Source: Ashinkailepas kermadecensis (taxonomy: Eukaryota; Arthropoda; Thecostraca; Neolepadidae). Taken from it: 64,000 nucleotides of DNA. This document shows, piece by piece, positions 11,096-20,585 of this stretch. The notes beneath the pieces were generated by a model that was given only the letters and a program-made list of their open reading frames with translations, made no database searches and was not told the DNA's origin. A program made the position numbers and the translations under genes. Position 1 is the stretch's first letter. The number at the start of each line of letters is the position of its first letter. The DNA is taken from assembly GCA_034440615.1 (NCBI GenBank), contig JAOTOM010004797.1:124001-188000 (forward strand), in the 5' to 3' direction.

Positions 11096-11240
11096 CTGAG
11101 TATCACATCCATGCGATGCTCAGTCTGGATACTCACTGTGATACTGGTGATACACTCTGTGTATCACTGTGATGCACAGTGATACTCACTGTGATACTGG
11201 TGTGTGTTCAGCTGCTTGTCATCACAGGCAGCTGAACGTC
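11096..11240. repeat. Cluster of perfect inverted repeats
   Basis: Three perfect palindromic stems occur within 91 bp: GTGATACAC at 11147-11155 pairs with 11159-11167; ATCACTGTG at 11163-11171 pairs with 11175-11183; GTTCAGCTGC at 11206-11215 pairs with 11228-11237. The first two overlap and so are mutually exclusive. The words ACTCACTGTGATACTGGTG recur as a direct repeat at about 11131 and 11183. Confidence 0.85.
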
Positions 11241-12480
11241 TCAACTAACCGCATTCAGTTGCAAACTGTTCCGTCCACACGGACAACCATGCGGAGACCA
11301 TGCCCGAACTTTCGCAACAAACACTATTCACCTTGTCATTTACATGTCTACTCTGGAGGCAAACCGACCTGGATGGCGAACAGGTCCCAGTTCATTGCAT
11401 TGCTTCCGGCCCCAACTTCTGACATCGGAGATAACATATTTCTGCGACGGCTGCCATCGGCCGCGTAGCCATTCCTCATTGTCTCGTCGCCTGCCTCATC
11501 CGCCGTGCATCTCGTAGTCATGACTTGGCGGAACTCCGGTGATGCTGTGCGCCACACTTAGCAGACGAACGTACGGAGCAGTGCAAAGCAACAGGTCCGA
11601 TCACTGACTAACAGTCGACTAAGGATGTACGGAACCATTCACTGAATGTGGACTCAGGCTACGGGGTAGACAGTCGGTGCTAGTCGACTACCAATGGCAG
11701 GGAAACTATTGCATGGTTGGACAGCCTGCAGTCGAAGCACCCAGTTAGCACTCGTTCTTTCTCTGTGCCAATCCATAAGGCTAATCTTCAAATTTTCCAG
11801 TTGCCTTCAACTTCAAACAGTCCTCAATTGTCTCCTCCATCCTCCATTCCATATTCAAAGTGTCAGATCAATTACTGGTTGACTACTGACCGACTAGTGG
11901 CTGACTAGTGGTTGACCAATGGCTGACTACTGGTTGACTACTGGTTGACCACGCCCGTTAGTATCGGCAGAACCTGACAACCTCTTCTCAATTTTGACGC
12001 AGGATAAGCCCAGTGCTGAAAACGACACACAGCGTCTGCCGGATTGTTCGTCCCATGGCCCGCTTGGATGAATGTAGATCCGATGTGTGTGCTCCTTTGG
12101 CATGGAGACGTTCTCATGGATCAGACACGCCGAAAATATATTTCGCGAGCTTCTAAGACAACAGGAACGGAAGTGGTAGTGGTAGTGAGAGTGGGAGTGA
12201 CAGTGGGAGGGCGCCGATGACTTCAGCCGTCTCGATATGGGGTGTATGACAATTCAGAACAGGTTATCTGTGGGCGTCGCGTCAGCCGTCTGCTCCTGCA
12301 ACCCAGCAGCAGCAGCCTTGTATAGCCTTCGGCGATATGCATCCCACGCTCTTTTGAGGGACGCGCATGTACGTACATGAAGCTTACCACATAAAGGAAG
12401 CGCATGTTGAGAACATTTGCACTCGCAAATGGCCGTGTGATTTCGGCTCCGTCTCAACAGGTGTGACGATTCCACACCGA
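11241..12480. other. Unassigned sequence with a degenerate repeat
   Basis: Open frames of 60-100 codons resemble nothing. At 11865-11950 words like ACTGGTTGACTACTGG repeat irregularly at about 11-22 bp. A short GTGGTAGTGGTAGTGAGAGT run lies at 12174-12210. Confidence 0.4.
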
Positions 12481-12490
12481 GAGCAGGCTA

Positions 12491-12537
12491 TGACACGTGA
12501 GCTGAGCATGACACGTGAGCTGAGCACGACACGTGAC
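12491..12537. promoter_or_regulatory. Three CACGTG E-boxes at 18-bp spacing
   Basis: CACGTG occurs at 12494-12499, 12512-12517 and 12530-12535, inside a 2.6-copy 18-bp repeat (GACACGTGAGCTGAGCAT). CACGTG is the symmetric E-box bound by bHLH proteins of the Myc/USF/Clock type. A fourth copy is at 12684-12689. The spacing could simply come from the tandem duplication, and no neighbouring gene is identified. Confidence 0.3.
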
Positions 12538-12564
12538 GATCTCAGGACTGGAGTGAGTTGTGAC

Positions 12565-12745
12565 GCGTAAGGCGTGAAGGCATGATGTGTGTAATGTGGT
12601 GTGTGAGGTGTGAGGAATGGCATGCGAGGTGTGAGGGGTGAAGTGTGGCGCGTGAGGTGTGACATGCAAGGTGCGAAGTGTAACACGTGAGGTGTGATGC
12701 GTGTGGTGTGACATGTGAACTGTCAGGAGTGACACTTAAGATGTA
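12565..12745. repeat. Degenerate GTGTGAGGTG-type repeat
   Basis: Irregular iterations of GTGTGAGGTG, GGCATGCGAGG and TGACATG, with a period of roughly 10-20 bp. The long His/Thr-rich minus-strand frames here derive from the repeat. Confidence 0.7.
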
Positions 12746-12785
12746 TGTAGAGAACTAGTGTGGCGTTGCAGCAATGGGCAGAGGA

Positions 12786-12825
12786 GCAGGATACAGGATA
12801 CAGGATACAGGATGCAGGATACAGG
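12786..12825. repeat. Heptamer repeat (ACAGGAT)n
   Basis: Five copies of ACAGGAT with one change (GCAGGAT). Confidence 0.9.
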
Positions 12826-13420
12826 AGACTAGAACCCCACACACCCACTTTCCGGAAGCCTACACCATTGACCGGATAGGTGTTGCTTGATAATAATCAA
12901 TTTCAAAGGTGATATGGCTTCCGATTGTTTTTAAATCATCCCATGAAAGTTATTTCCAGATTCCTCAACTGCTTTAAATACAATATAGGGTATACGAAAC
13001 ACGCTGAATTGTATTATTTCTCTTTCTGCCACTTCGACTGCTCAGTTGTCGGTTTGCACAAGTGTGTGCCATTTACAACACAAGCAAGCAACAAGAGCAT
13101 TGTCCGCGATGCGCCGCTTCACGTCATCACACGAATTAAAGATGTGTGGAGTATTCGTGCTGCACTTGTTGCAGCTACGCTACTAGACTCCTTAAAAAAG
13201 CACTCCTATCAGTGCTTTTATGTCCCAGATGAATTTTTTTAAAGCGAACTTTGGGCCGCATCTGTTCGTGTGCTTCCCACCTATTTTTCTTTCTTGCATT
13301 GCCTCCAGTGTGATGGTACGTTGCGGGCATGATTTGTAGCGCCGGACAATGCATGGAGCGAAGCAACGAGTGGTGACCTTGGTGACGGATGGTGCGTGTG
13401 TGACGAGTAGTGTGTGCATG
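12826..13420. other. Unassigned sequence
   Basis: A 105-codon plus-strand frame (12925-13242) starts in AT-rich DNA but has no recognised domain. Nothing else is seen. Confidence 0.35.
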
Positions 13421-14853
13421 CGGTGATGGTTAGTGTGTGGTGGCGGTTGGTGTGTGGTAGCGGTCAGTGTGTGGTAGCGGTCAGTGTGTGGTGACGGTTG
13501 GTGTGTGGTGATGGTTAGTGTGTGGTGGCGGTTGGTGTGTGGTAGCGGTCAGTGTGTGGTGACGGTTGGTGTGTGGTGACGGTTGGTGTGTGGTGGCGGA
13601 TGGTGTGTGGTGGCGGTCAGTGTGTGGTGGCTGTTGGTGTGTGGTGGCGGTTGGTGTGTGGTGGCGGTCGGTGTGTGGTGGCGGTTGGTGTGTGGTGGCT
13701 GTTGGTGTGTGGTGGCGGTTGGTGTGTGGTGACGGTTGGTGTGTGGTGGCGGATGGTGTGTGGTGACGGTTGGTGTGTGGTGGCGGATGGTGTGTGGTGG
13801 CGGTTGGTGTGTGGTGGCGGTTGGTGTGTGGTGGCGGTTGGTGTGTGGTGGCGGTTGGTGTGTGGTGGCGGTTGGTGTGTGGTGACGGTTGGTGTGTGGT
13901 GGCTGTTGGTGTGTGGTGGCGGTTGGTGTGTGGTGGCGGTCAGTGTGTGGTGGCGGTTGGTGTGTGGTGGCGGATGGTGTGTGGTGGCGGTTGGTGTGTG
14001 GTGGCGGTTGGTGTGTGGTGACGGTTGGTGTGTGGTGGCGGTTGGTGTGTGGTGGCGGTCAGTGTGTGGTGACGGTTGGTGTGTGGTGACGGTTGGTGTG
14101 TGGTGGCGGATGGTGTGTGGTGACGGTTGGTGTGTGGTGACGGTTGGTGTGTGGTGGCGGATGGTGTGTGGTGGCGGTTGGTGTGTGGTGACGGTTGGTG
14201 TGTGGTGGCGGATGGTGTGTGGTGGCGGTTGGTGTGTGGTGACGGTTGGTGTGTGGTGGCGGATGGTGTGTGGTGGCGGATGGTGTGTGGTGGCGGTTGG
14301 TGTGTGGTGACGGTTGGTGTGTGGTGGCGGATGGTGTGTGGTGGCGGTTGGTGTGTGGTGACGGATGGTGTGTGGTGGCGGTTGGTGTGTGGTGGCGGTT
14401 GGTGTGTGGTGACGGTTGGTGTGTGGTGGCGGTTGGTGTGTGGTGGCGGTCAGTGTGTGGTGACGGTTGGTGTGTGGTGACGGTTGGTGTGTGGTGGCGG
14501 ATGGTGTGTGGTGGCGGATGGTGTGTGGTGACGGTTGGTGTGTGGTGGCGGATGGTGTGTGGTGGCGGATGGTGTGTGGTGGCGGTTGGTGTGTGGTGAC
14601 GGTTGGTGTGTGGTGGCGGATGGTGTGTGGTGGCGGTTGGTGTGTGGTGACGGTTGGTGTGTGGTGGCGGATGGTGTGTGGTGGCGGTTGGTGTGTGGTG
14701 GCGGTTGGTGTGTGGTGGCGGTCAGTGTGTGGTGACGGTTGGTGTGTGGTGACGGTTGGTGTGTGGTGGCGGATGGTGTGTGGTGACGGTTGGTGTGTGG
14801 TGGCGGATGGTGTGTGGTGGCGGTTGGTGTGTGGTGCGGTTGGTGTGTGATGA
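13421..14853. repeat. 17-bp minisatellite, about 84 copies
   Basis: The units are GTGTGTGGTGGCGGTTG and point variants: GGC or GAC at one site, GTTGG, GATGG or GTCAG at another. Three units make 51 bp, so all plus frames read through as a 17-residue Trp/Cys/Val-rich repeat of up to 252 codons. This is an arithmetic consequence and not evidence of a protein. Variants recur as blocks, for example GATGG-type, GTTGG-type and GAC-type in series through 14155-14350. Confidence 0.97.
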
Positions 14854-15054
14854 TGGATGACGTGCGATAGTTGGTGACGGATGGTGAGTGGTGTGTCGTG
14901 ATCAGCGGTACGTGGTGTGTGATGACGGGTGGTGTGTGGTGGTGTGTGTGTGGTGCCGGGTAGTATTTGGTGGTGATGTGTGTGTGTGGTGATGGGTGGT
15001 GTTTGTTGGTGGTGTGTGTGATGATAACGAGTGGTGTTTGGTGGTGGTGGTGGT

Positions 15055-15126
<72 letters not shown>

Positions 15127-15408
15127 GACTGGTGGCGCTTGGTGGTGCGCGTGTGGTGACGGGTGGTGTTTGATGGTGTGTGTGTGTGTGGTAACGGGTG
15201 GTGTTTGGGTGTGTGTGTGTGTGTGTATGTGTGGTGATAGGTGGTGTTTGATCGTGTGTGTGTGTGTGTGGTGCGGGCTGATGTTTGGTGGTGTGTGTGG
15301 TGATGACGAGTGGTGTTTGGTGGTGTGTGTGTGGTGACGGCTGATGCTTGGTGGTGGTGGTGGTGGTGGTGTGTGTGTGTGTGTGTGTGGTGTGTGTGTG
15401 GTGTGTGT

Positions 15409-15480
<72 letters not shown>
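14854..15480. repeat. GT-rich region with two pure (TG)n tracts
   Basis: Degenerate GGTGTTTGGTGGTGTGTGTG blocks decay outward from the 17-bp array. They enclose pure TG tracts at about 15056-15125 and 15411-15480, plus GGTGGTGGTGG runs. It looks like the frayed edge of the array, with secondary microsatellite growth. Confidence 0.9.
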
Positions 15481-15481
<1 letters not shown>

Positions 15482-15659
15482 TGACGATGAACGGCTCCCG
15501 TGGTTGGAAGCTGCCCTGTGACTGGCGACAGCCAGAGAGGTGAGAAAGGAATGGGCTGTAATTGGACGACGCCAGAAATTAATTGCGGATGAGTGAAGAG
15601 GCAGGCGCTAAATGGGTCTGCTGTAGACGTCCTGTTTCCAGTTCAGTCGCCAGCCATCC

Positions 15660-15865
15660 TGTCAGCGCTGGCGAACTTTGGCACATTTAGTACCTTGCAT
15701 TCACACATTGAGACGTTTAGCACATCATCTTCCTCACATCCAGTGCCTTACCGTTTCACATTTAGTGTCTTACCTTCTCACACTCAGTACCTTACCTTCT
15801 CAGATACATTCCCTTACGTTGTCACATTTAACGTACTTGTTGGCGTCCAAATTTAACGTACTTGT
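15660..15865. repeat. Degenerate 20-24-bp repeat
   Basis: Words such as TTCACATTTAGTGTCTTACC, TCACACTCAGTACCTTACC and CACATTTAACGTACTTG recur about every 20-24 bp. Copies have drifted strongly. Confidence 0.65.
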
Positions 15866-16675
15866 GGGTTGTTTTATAATTTGAATTTATTTCAAATAGC
15901 AAGTACTCTAGCACTAAGTGCCGCTATAGAACGACTACCACACTACAGTACTATAGCTTAACGACAGTAAGCATAGCTTGTTTTGCTGTGCAGACAAGCC
16001 AGCCAGCCACATAGTTTTAGTTCCACGCCCGAACCTAGCAAGTGCATAAGACGTAGTATGTACAAGGTAAACATGTTCTTTGACAGAACCGCCATTATCA
16101 GTCCAGACTTCAAGCCGCTCAAGGCAGGTGAGTTTAAAACCGTGACTCATACCCGTCTCCAGACGGCCACAAGTGGTTCACTACGGCTATGACCTGCATG
16201 CGGATGGACGGGCATTAACGTTATCAGCAACGGCACAGCAGACTCATAGGCTTGTATCGTACAAGTTGGACGCGTAGAAGTTGGAATCATCGCATCATCA
16301 AGTTGGAATCATCGTATCATAAAGTTGGGTGCATCGTGCAAGCATGAATCGTATAACTGGTACTGTATGACCTTTTCGGACACCTGAAGTTAACATAGTT
16401 ATTTTGTTGTGTGCTCTTCGGCTCACCTAACTATACTCCATGTGCCTACGGTTTGATCTTCTTGGTTGGCCTTAGTGTAATTCGGTGCTGTATCTCGACA
16501 TTTCGTCAAGATGTTCTGTCCTGATTCCGTATTAATTGTGTTTACTCTCGTTGTATTCACCGCACCATACCCATTGGCGGTTTCATTGTTAATCAACGCC
16601 GAGCACATACCCCTCCCCTCCCCTCCTCATAACATTTGTCACGAAGTAATCTAAATCTTTGTTAAAAGAAATAGG
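15866..16675. other. Unassigned sequence
   Basis: A short direct repeat of AGTTGGAATCATCG lies at 16277-16330. No gene or RNA is recognised. Confidence 0.4.
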
Positions 16676-17045
16676 TTCGCGACGGCATTTCCGCCAACGG
16701 AAGCTTCCAGCAATGTTTCACGTTGCAATGCAGTACTTCAAGTTAAAATTTTATCACTCAGAGCCAGAACTGGAAATCACCTTTCCAGTTTGATATTTTC
16801 AAACTTCATTATAATATGTTTTCTGTATTACTTCCTCAACGTGTCTACAAAGAAAGGTGCTTGAGGCGGCATTCTGCTGGCGAGGGCAGCTGCCATGCAC
16901 TTCACACCATGACCGACACTAGCCATCCGCCGCGGGTGGCAGACAGGCAACGTGCCGGGTTTGTGCTCCGAGTCCAGTCCCAGGGAAGGATGGCGCTGTA
17001 ATGTCTGCCTTGGCATTTCGATGAGTGCATCGCAATTCAGTGCGT
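16676..17045 (+). mobile_element. Interspersed repeat copy 1 (related copy at 43.1-43.7 kb)
   Basis: The left part (about 16680-16880) contains CACTCAGAGCCAGA, TTCATTATAATATG and GTCTACAAAGAAAGG-like words, ending in GAGGCGGCATTC. The right part contains TGTGCTCCGAGTCCAGTCCC, then GCATTTCGATGAGTGCATCG. The same order of words occurs at 43120-43720. The AGTCCAGTCCC word stands where the other copy has GGGTTCAGTCCC, a B-box-like sequence. The class of element is unknown; a tRNA-type SINE fused to a unit of about 180 bp would fit. Confidence 0.5.
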
Positions 17046-17094
17046 CGCACGTGCCTCACGGTGAGTGTAGCGCAGTGGCACGGCCGATGCAGGC

Positions 17095-17398
17095 GTCCGG
17101 ACGCCAGCTACCGGTGCAGGTCGGCACAGCCCAGCTACCGGGCACGCCGACCCGACCTCACACCATCTGACGCCGGACTCCATCTGACGTCCAGACGGGT
17201 CGGCACAGCCCAGCTACTGGGCACGCCGACTCGACCTCACACCATCTGACGCCGGACGGGTCGGCACAGCCCAGCTACTGGGCACGCCGACCCGACCTCA
17301 CACCATCTGACGCCGGACTCCATCTGACGTCCGGACGGGTCGGCACAGCCCAGCTACCGGGCACGCCGACCCGACCTCACACCATCTGACGCCGGACT
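17095..17398. repeat. Minisatellite with alternating 61/79-bp units, about 4 copies
   Basis: The units share GGTCGGCACAGCCCAGCTAC and GACCTCACACCATCTGACGC. They differ by an 18-bp insert (TCCATCTGACGTCCGGAC type) present in some copies. Confidence 0.85.
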
Positions 17399-17413
17399 CA
17401 CGGCCTGAGCGGC

Positions 17414-18310
17414 AGCATGGGCGGCTCACCGCCAGAGGGAGCTGCGCCAGTGACATCGCCAGAGGGAGCTGCACCAGTGGCGGCGACAAACCGACCGGCA
17501 CCGCCAGAGGGAGCTGCGCCAGTGACACCGCCAGAGGGATCTGCGCCAGTGGCGGCGACAAACCGACCGGCACCGCCAGAGGGAGCTGCGCCAGTGACGG
17601 CGACACACCGACCGGCACCGCCAGGGGGAGCTGCGTCAGTGGCGGCGACACACCGACCGGCACCGCCAGAGGGAGCTGCGCCAGTGACACCGCCAAAGGT
17701 AGCTGCGCCAGCGACACCGCCAGAGGAAGCTGCATCAGTGGCGGCGACACACCGACCGGCACCGCCAGAGGGAGCTGCGCCAGTGACGGCGACACACCGA
17801 CCGGCACCGCCAGAGGGAGCTGCGCCAGTGACACCGCCAGAGGGAGCTGCACCAGTGGCGGCGACACACCGACCGGCACCGCCAGAGGGAGCTGCGCCAG
17901 TGACGGCGACACACCGACCGACACCGCCAGAGGGAGCTGCGCCAGTGACGGCGACACACCGACCGGCACCGCCAGAGGGAGCTGCGCCAGTGACACCGCA
18001 GAGAAGCTGCGCCAGTGACACCACCAGAGGGAGCTGCGCTAGTGACACCGCCAGAGGGAGCTGCGCCAGTGACATCGCCAGAGGGAGCTGCGCCAGTGGC
18101 GGCGACACACCGACCGGCACCGCCAGAGGGAGCTGCGCCAGTGGCGACGACACACCGATCGGCACCGCCAGAGGGAGCTGCGCCAGTGACACCGCCAGAG
18201 GGAGCTGCACCAGTGGCGGCGACACACCGACCGGCACCGCCAGAGGGAGCTGCGCCAGTGACACCGCCAGAGGGAGCTGCGCCAGTGGCGGCGACACACC
18301 GACCGGCCTC
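17414..18310. repeat. Composite 27/45-bp minisatellite
   Basis: A 27-bp block (CCGCCAGAGGGAGCTGCGCC plus AGTGACA) alternates irregularly with a 45-bp form that adds GGCGACACACCGACCGGC. Both lengths are multiples of three and lack stops. This opens 323 codons on plus (PPEGAAPVT and PPEGAAPVTATHRPA repeats) and over 400 on minus (LAQLPLAV repeats). A frameshift near 18000 switches the plus frame to GSCASD-type peptide without any stop, which argues against selection for a protein. Confidence 0.95.
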
Positions 18311-18446
18311 CGGCTGAGACGCGTCGGACGAGCGTCAAGACGCTGTTCCACTCTCCCACATGCATTATTCAGGCGGCGCCAGCAGTGAGCACGTGGTCTC
18401 AATCTGACGAATTGCGCGAGTGTGTTGATGTCGGACGACACGCGGT

Positions 18447-18703
18447 GTGCCACAGGGCGGCCGTCTCTTGCCGCCGCGCTGCAGGGAACCAGCTCAGAGC
18501 TCAGAGCCCAGCTCAGAGGTGACAACACAGGGCGGCCACCTCCTGCAGCCGCCCCGCCGGCCGCCAGCTCAGAACTCAGAGCCCAGCTCCGAGGTGACGA
18601 CACAGGGCGGCCGCCTGCTGCCGCCGCACCGCCGGACGCCAGCTCAGAGCTCAGAGCTCAGCTCAGAGGTGACGACACAGGGCGGCCGCCAGCTCAGAGG
18701 TGA
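18447..18703. repeat. About 78-81-bp minisatellite, 3.5 copies
   Basis: The units contain CACAGGGCGGCCGCC, GCCGCCGCACCGCC and CAGCTCAGAGCTCAGAGC, and end in GAGGTGACGA. Copy length varies slightly. It borders the 27/45-bp array after 140 bp of unique DNA. Confidence 0.85.
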
Positions 18704-18826
18704 CAACGTTGGCGGCCTAGCCATGTGCAAGGAGGATAGCTGTTTTAGTTACTCGCTGAAGACCTGCTGACTTGTGAAACATTTGTCATATACTGCGCAC
18801 TCTACATACCACTGCAGCGGTGTCAG

Positions 18827-18873
18827 TTATCTCGTGTACATGAGCGGAGAAGCTGGTCATGTACACGAGATAA
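18827..18873. repeat. Perfect inverted repeat, 17-bp arms
   Basis: TTATCTCGTGTACATGA (18827-18843) pairs exactly with 18857-18873 across a 13-nt loop. The arms are the longest perfect stem I found in the window. No flanking target duplication is obvious. Confidence 0.9.
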
Positions 18874-18941
18874 GTGGCCTACGGTGGCCTTGGCGTGCCC
18901 GCCTGTTACTCACCAGGGAAGAAATCAGGGACGCTGCGATC

Positions 18942-19091
18942 AACACATGGAGAGAGGATCTCGGTGTGGGAAGGCACCCCGCCACATATCTCCACCACTG
19001 ATAACACGATGGCGTCAGCACATGTGGAGAGGATTTCGGTATGGGCAGACACTCCGCCACACATCTCCATCACTGATGGCATGATGGGGTC
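18942..19091. repeat. 75-bp tandem duplication, diverged
   Basis: Two copies are offset by 75 bp, each with a GAGAGGAT-TCGGT word and CCGCCACA-ATCTCCA. They differ at roughly one site in six. Confidence 0.75.
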
Positions 19092-19690
19092 AGTCCTGGA
19101 TGAATACATTGTGATATTTGTCGGTCACGAAAATCAGGAGAAAATGTTGTCGCACCAGTTAATGTCGCTAGCAACTAAAATCTGGCCCCTTTTTAAGTGC
19201 GAAATCGTCGGATTTCGGAAATTTCACAGTACCCCATATGACCTTGTCAGAAAAAATCGACCTAAAACCCCTCGCACCCGATCGGATATCCATGGCGTCG
19301 CTTTCCGTCGCTTCAATTATCAGCCAACCATTCCTCGATAATGATAAGTTATCGCTCGAGTAGCAACAAACTATCGCAAACACGAGCTACTATGCTAACG
19401 AAAAGAAATAGATGTCTGAAGTGAATGGCGGGAGAACCCTGGCGGGATACCGCCCGTGCCACCATGGGGTGCCGTCTGGTGTACACAATTGTGAACCGAC
19501 ATCGTGCCGGAATCCGCTTGGGTGCCTCCACTCGAGAAGCATCAACAAAATAGCAGACGGTTGCTCATTTCCTGTCCGGAGCTGTCGGCCTGGAGCAGTC
19601 GGCAGCGAATCTAATCTTATCGCTGCTCCAATGGTGTTTAGAGCTGGGAATTGTTCCCGCGCAGGAAATTACTTGGCAATGAGCGTGCTT
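19092..19690. other. Unassigned sequence
   Basis: A 155-codon plus frame (18874-19341) covers the 75-bp duplication and continues here, but its sequence resembles no family. No other feature is seen. Confidence 0.35.
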
Positions 19691-19691
19691 A

Positions 19692-20585
19692 CAGACTGGC
19701 ATTATGGCGCGTGACCTGACGCGCGACAGACTGTCGTTCTGGCGTGGTGTTGCGTGCGGCAGACTGGCATTATGGCGCGTGACCTGACGCGCGGCAGACT
19801 GTCGTTCTGGCGTGGTGTTGCGTGCGGCAGACTGGCATTATGGCGCGTGACCTGACGCGCGGCAGACTGTCGTTCTGGCTCGGCGTTGTGTGCGGCAGAC
19901 TGGCATTATGGCGCGTGACCTGACGCGCGGCAGACTGTCGTTCTGGCGTGGTGTTGCGTGCGGCAGACTGGCATTATGGCGCGTGACCTGACGCGCGGCA
20001 GACTGTCGTTCTGGCGTGGTGTTGTGTGCGGCAGACTGGCATTATGGCGCGTGACCTGACGCGCGGCAGACTGTCGTTCTGGCGTGGTGTTGCGTGCGGC
20101 AGACTGGCATTATGGCGCGTGACCTGACGCGCGGCAGACTGTCGTTCTGGCGTGGTGTTGTGTGCGGCAGACTGGCATTATGGCGCGTGACCTGACGCGC
20201 GGCAGACTGTCGTTCTGGCGTGGTGTTGCGTGCGGCAGACTGGCATTATGGCGCGTGACCTGACGCGCGGCAGACTGTCGTTCTGGCGTGGTGTTGCGTG
20301 CGGCAGACTGGCATTATGGCGCGTGACCTGACGCGCGGCAGACGGTCGTTCTGGCGTGGTGTTGCGTGCGGCAGACTGGCATTATGGCGCGTGACCTGAC
20401 GCGCGGCAGACTGTCGTTCTGGCGCGGCGTTGTGTGCGGCAGACTGGCATTATGGCGCGTGACCTGACGCGCGGCAGACTGTCGTTCTGGCTCGGCGTTG
20501 TGTGCGGCAGACTGGCATTATGGCGCGTGACCTGACGCGCGGCAGACTGTCGTTCTGGCGCGGCGTTGCGTGCGGCAGACTGGTG
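19692..20585. repeat. 68-bp minisatellite, about 13 copies
   Basis: The units begin CAGACTGGCATTATGGCGCG and contain TGACCTGACGCGCGGCAGAC and GTTCTGGCGTGGTGTTGCG. The period is an exact 68 bp (starts at 19692 and 19760). Each unit holds GCGCGT-GACCTG-ACGCGC, a 6-bp stem. Variants CTCGGCGTTGTG and CGCGGCGTTG cluster towards the right end. Confidence 0.97.

Noticed and set aside
13552..14850. Trp/Cys/Val-rich repeat proteins of up to 252 codons
   Set aside because: All come from a 17-bp repeat whose three phases cycle every 51 bp; several frames are open at once.
17398..18603. Open frames of 323 and 401 codons, Pro/Glu/Ala-rich and Leu/Ala-rich, as a gene
   Set aside because: They coincide with a 27/45-bp array, are open on both strands, and survive a frameshift only because the unit lacks stops.
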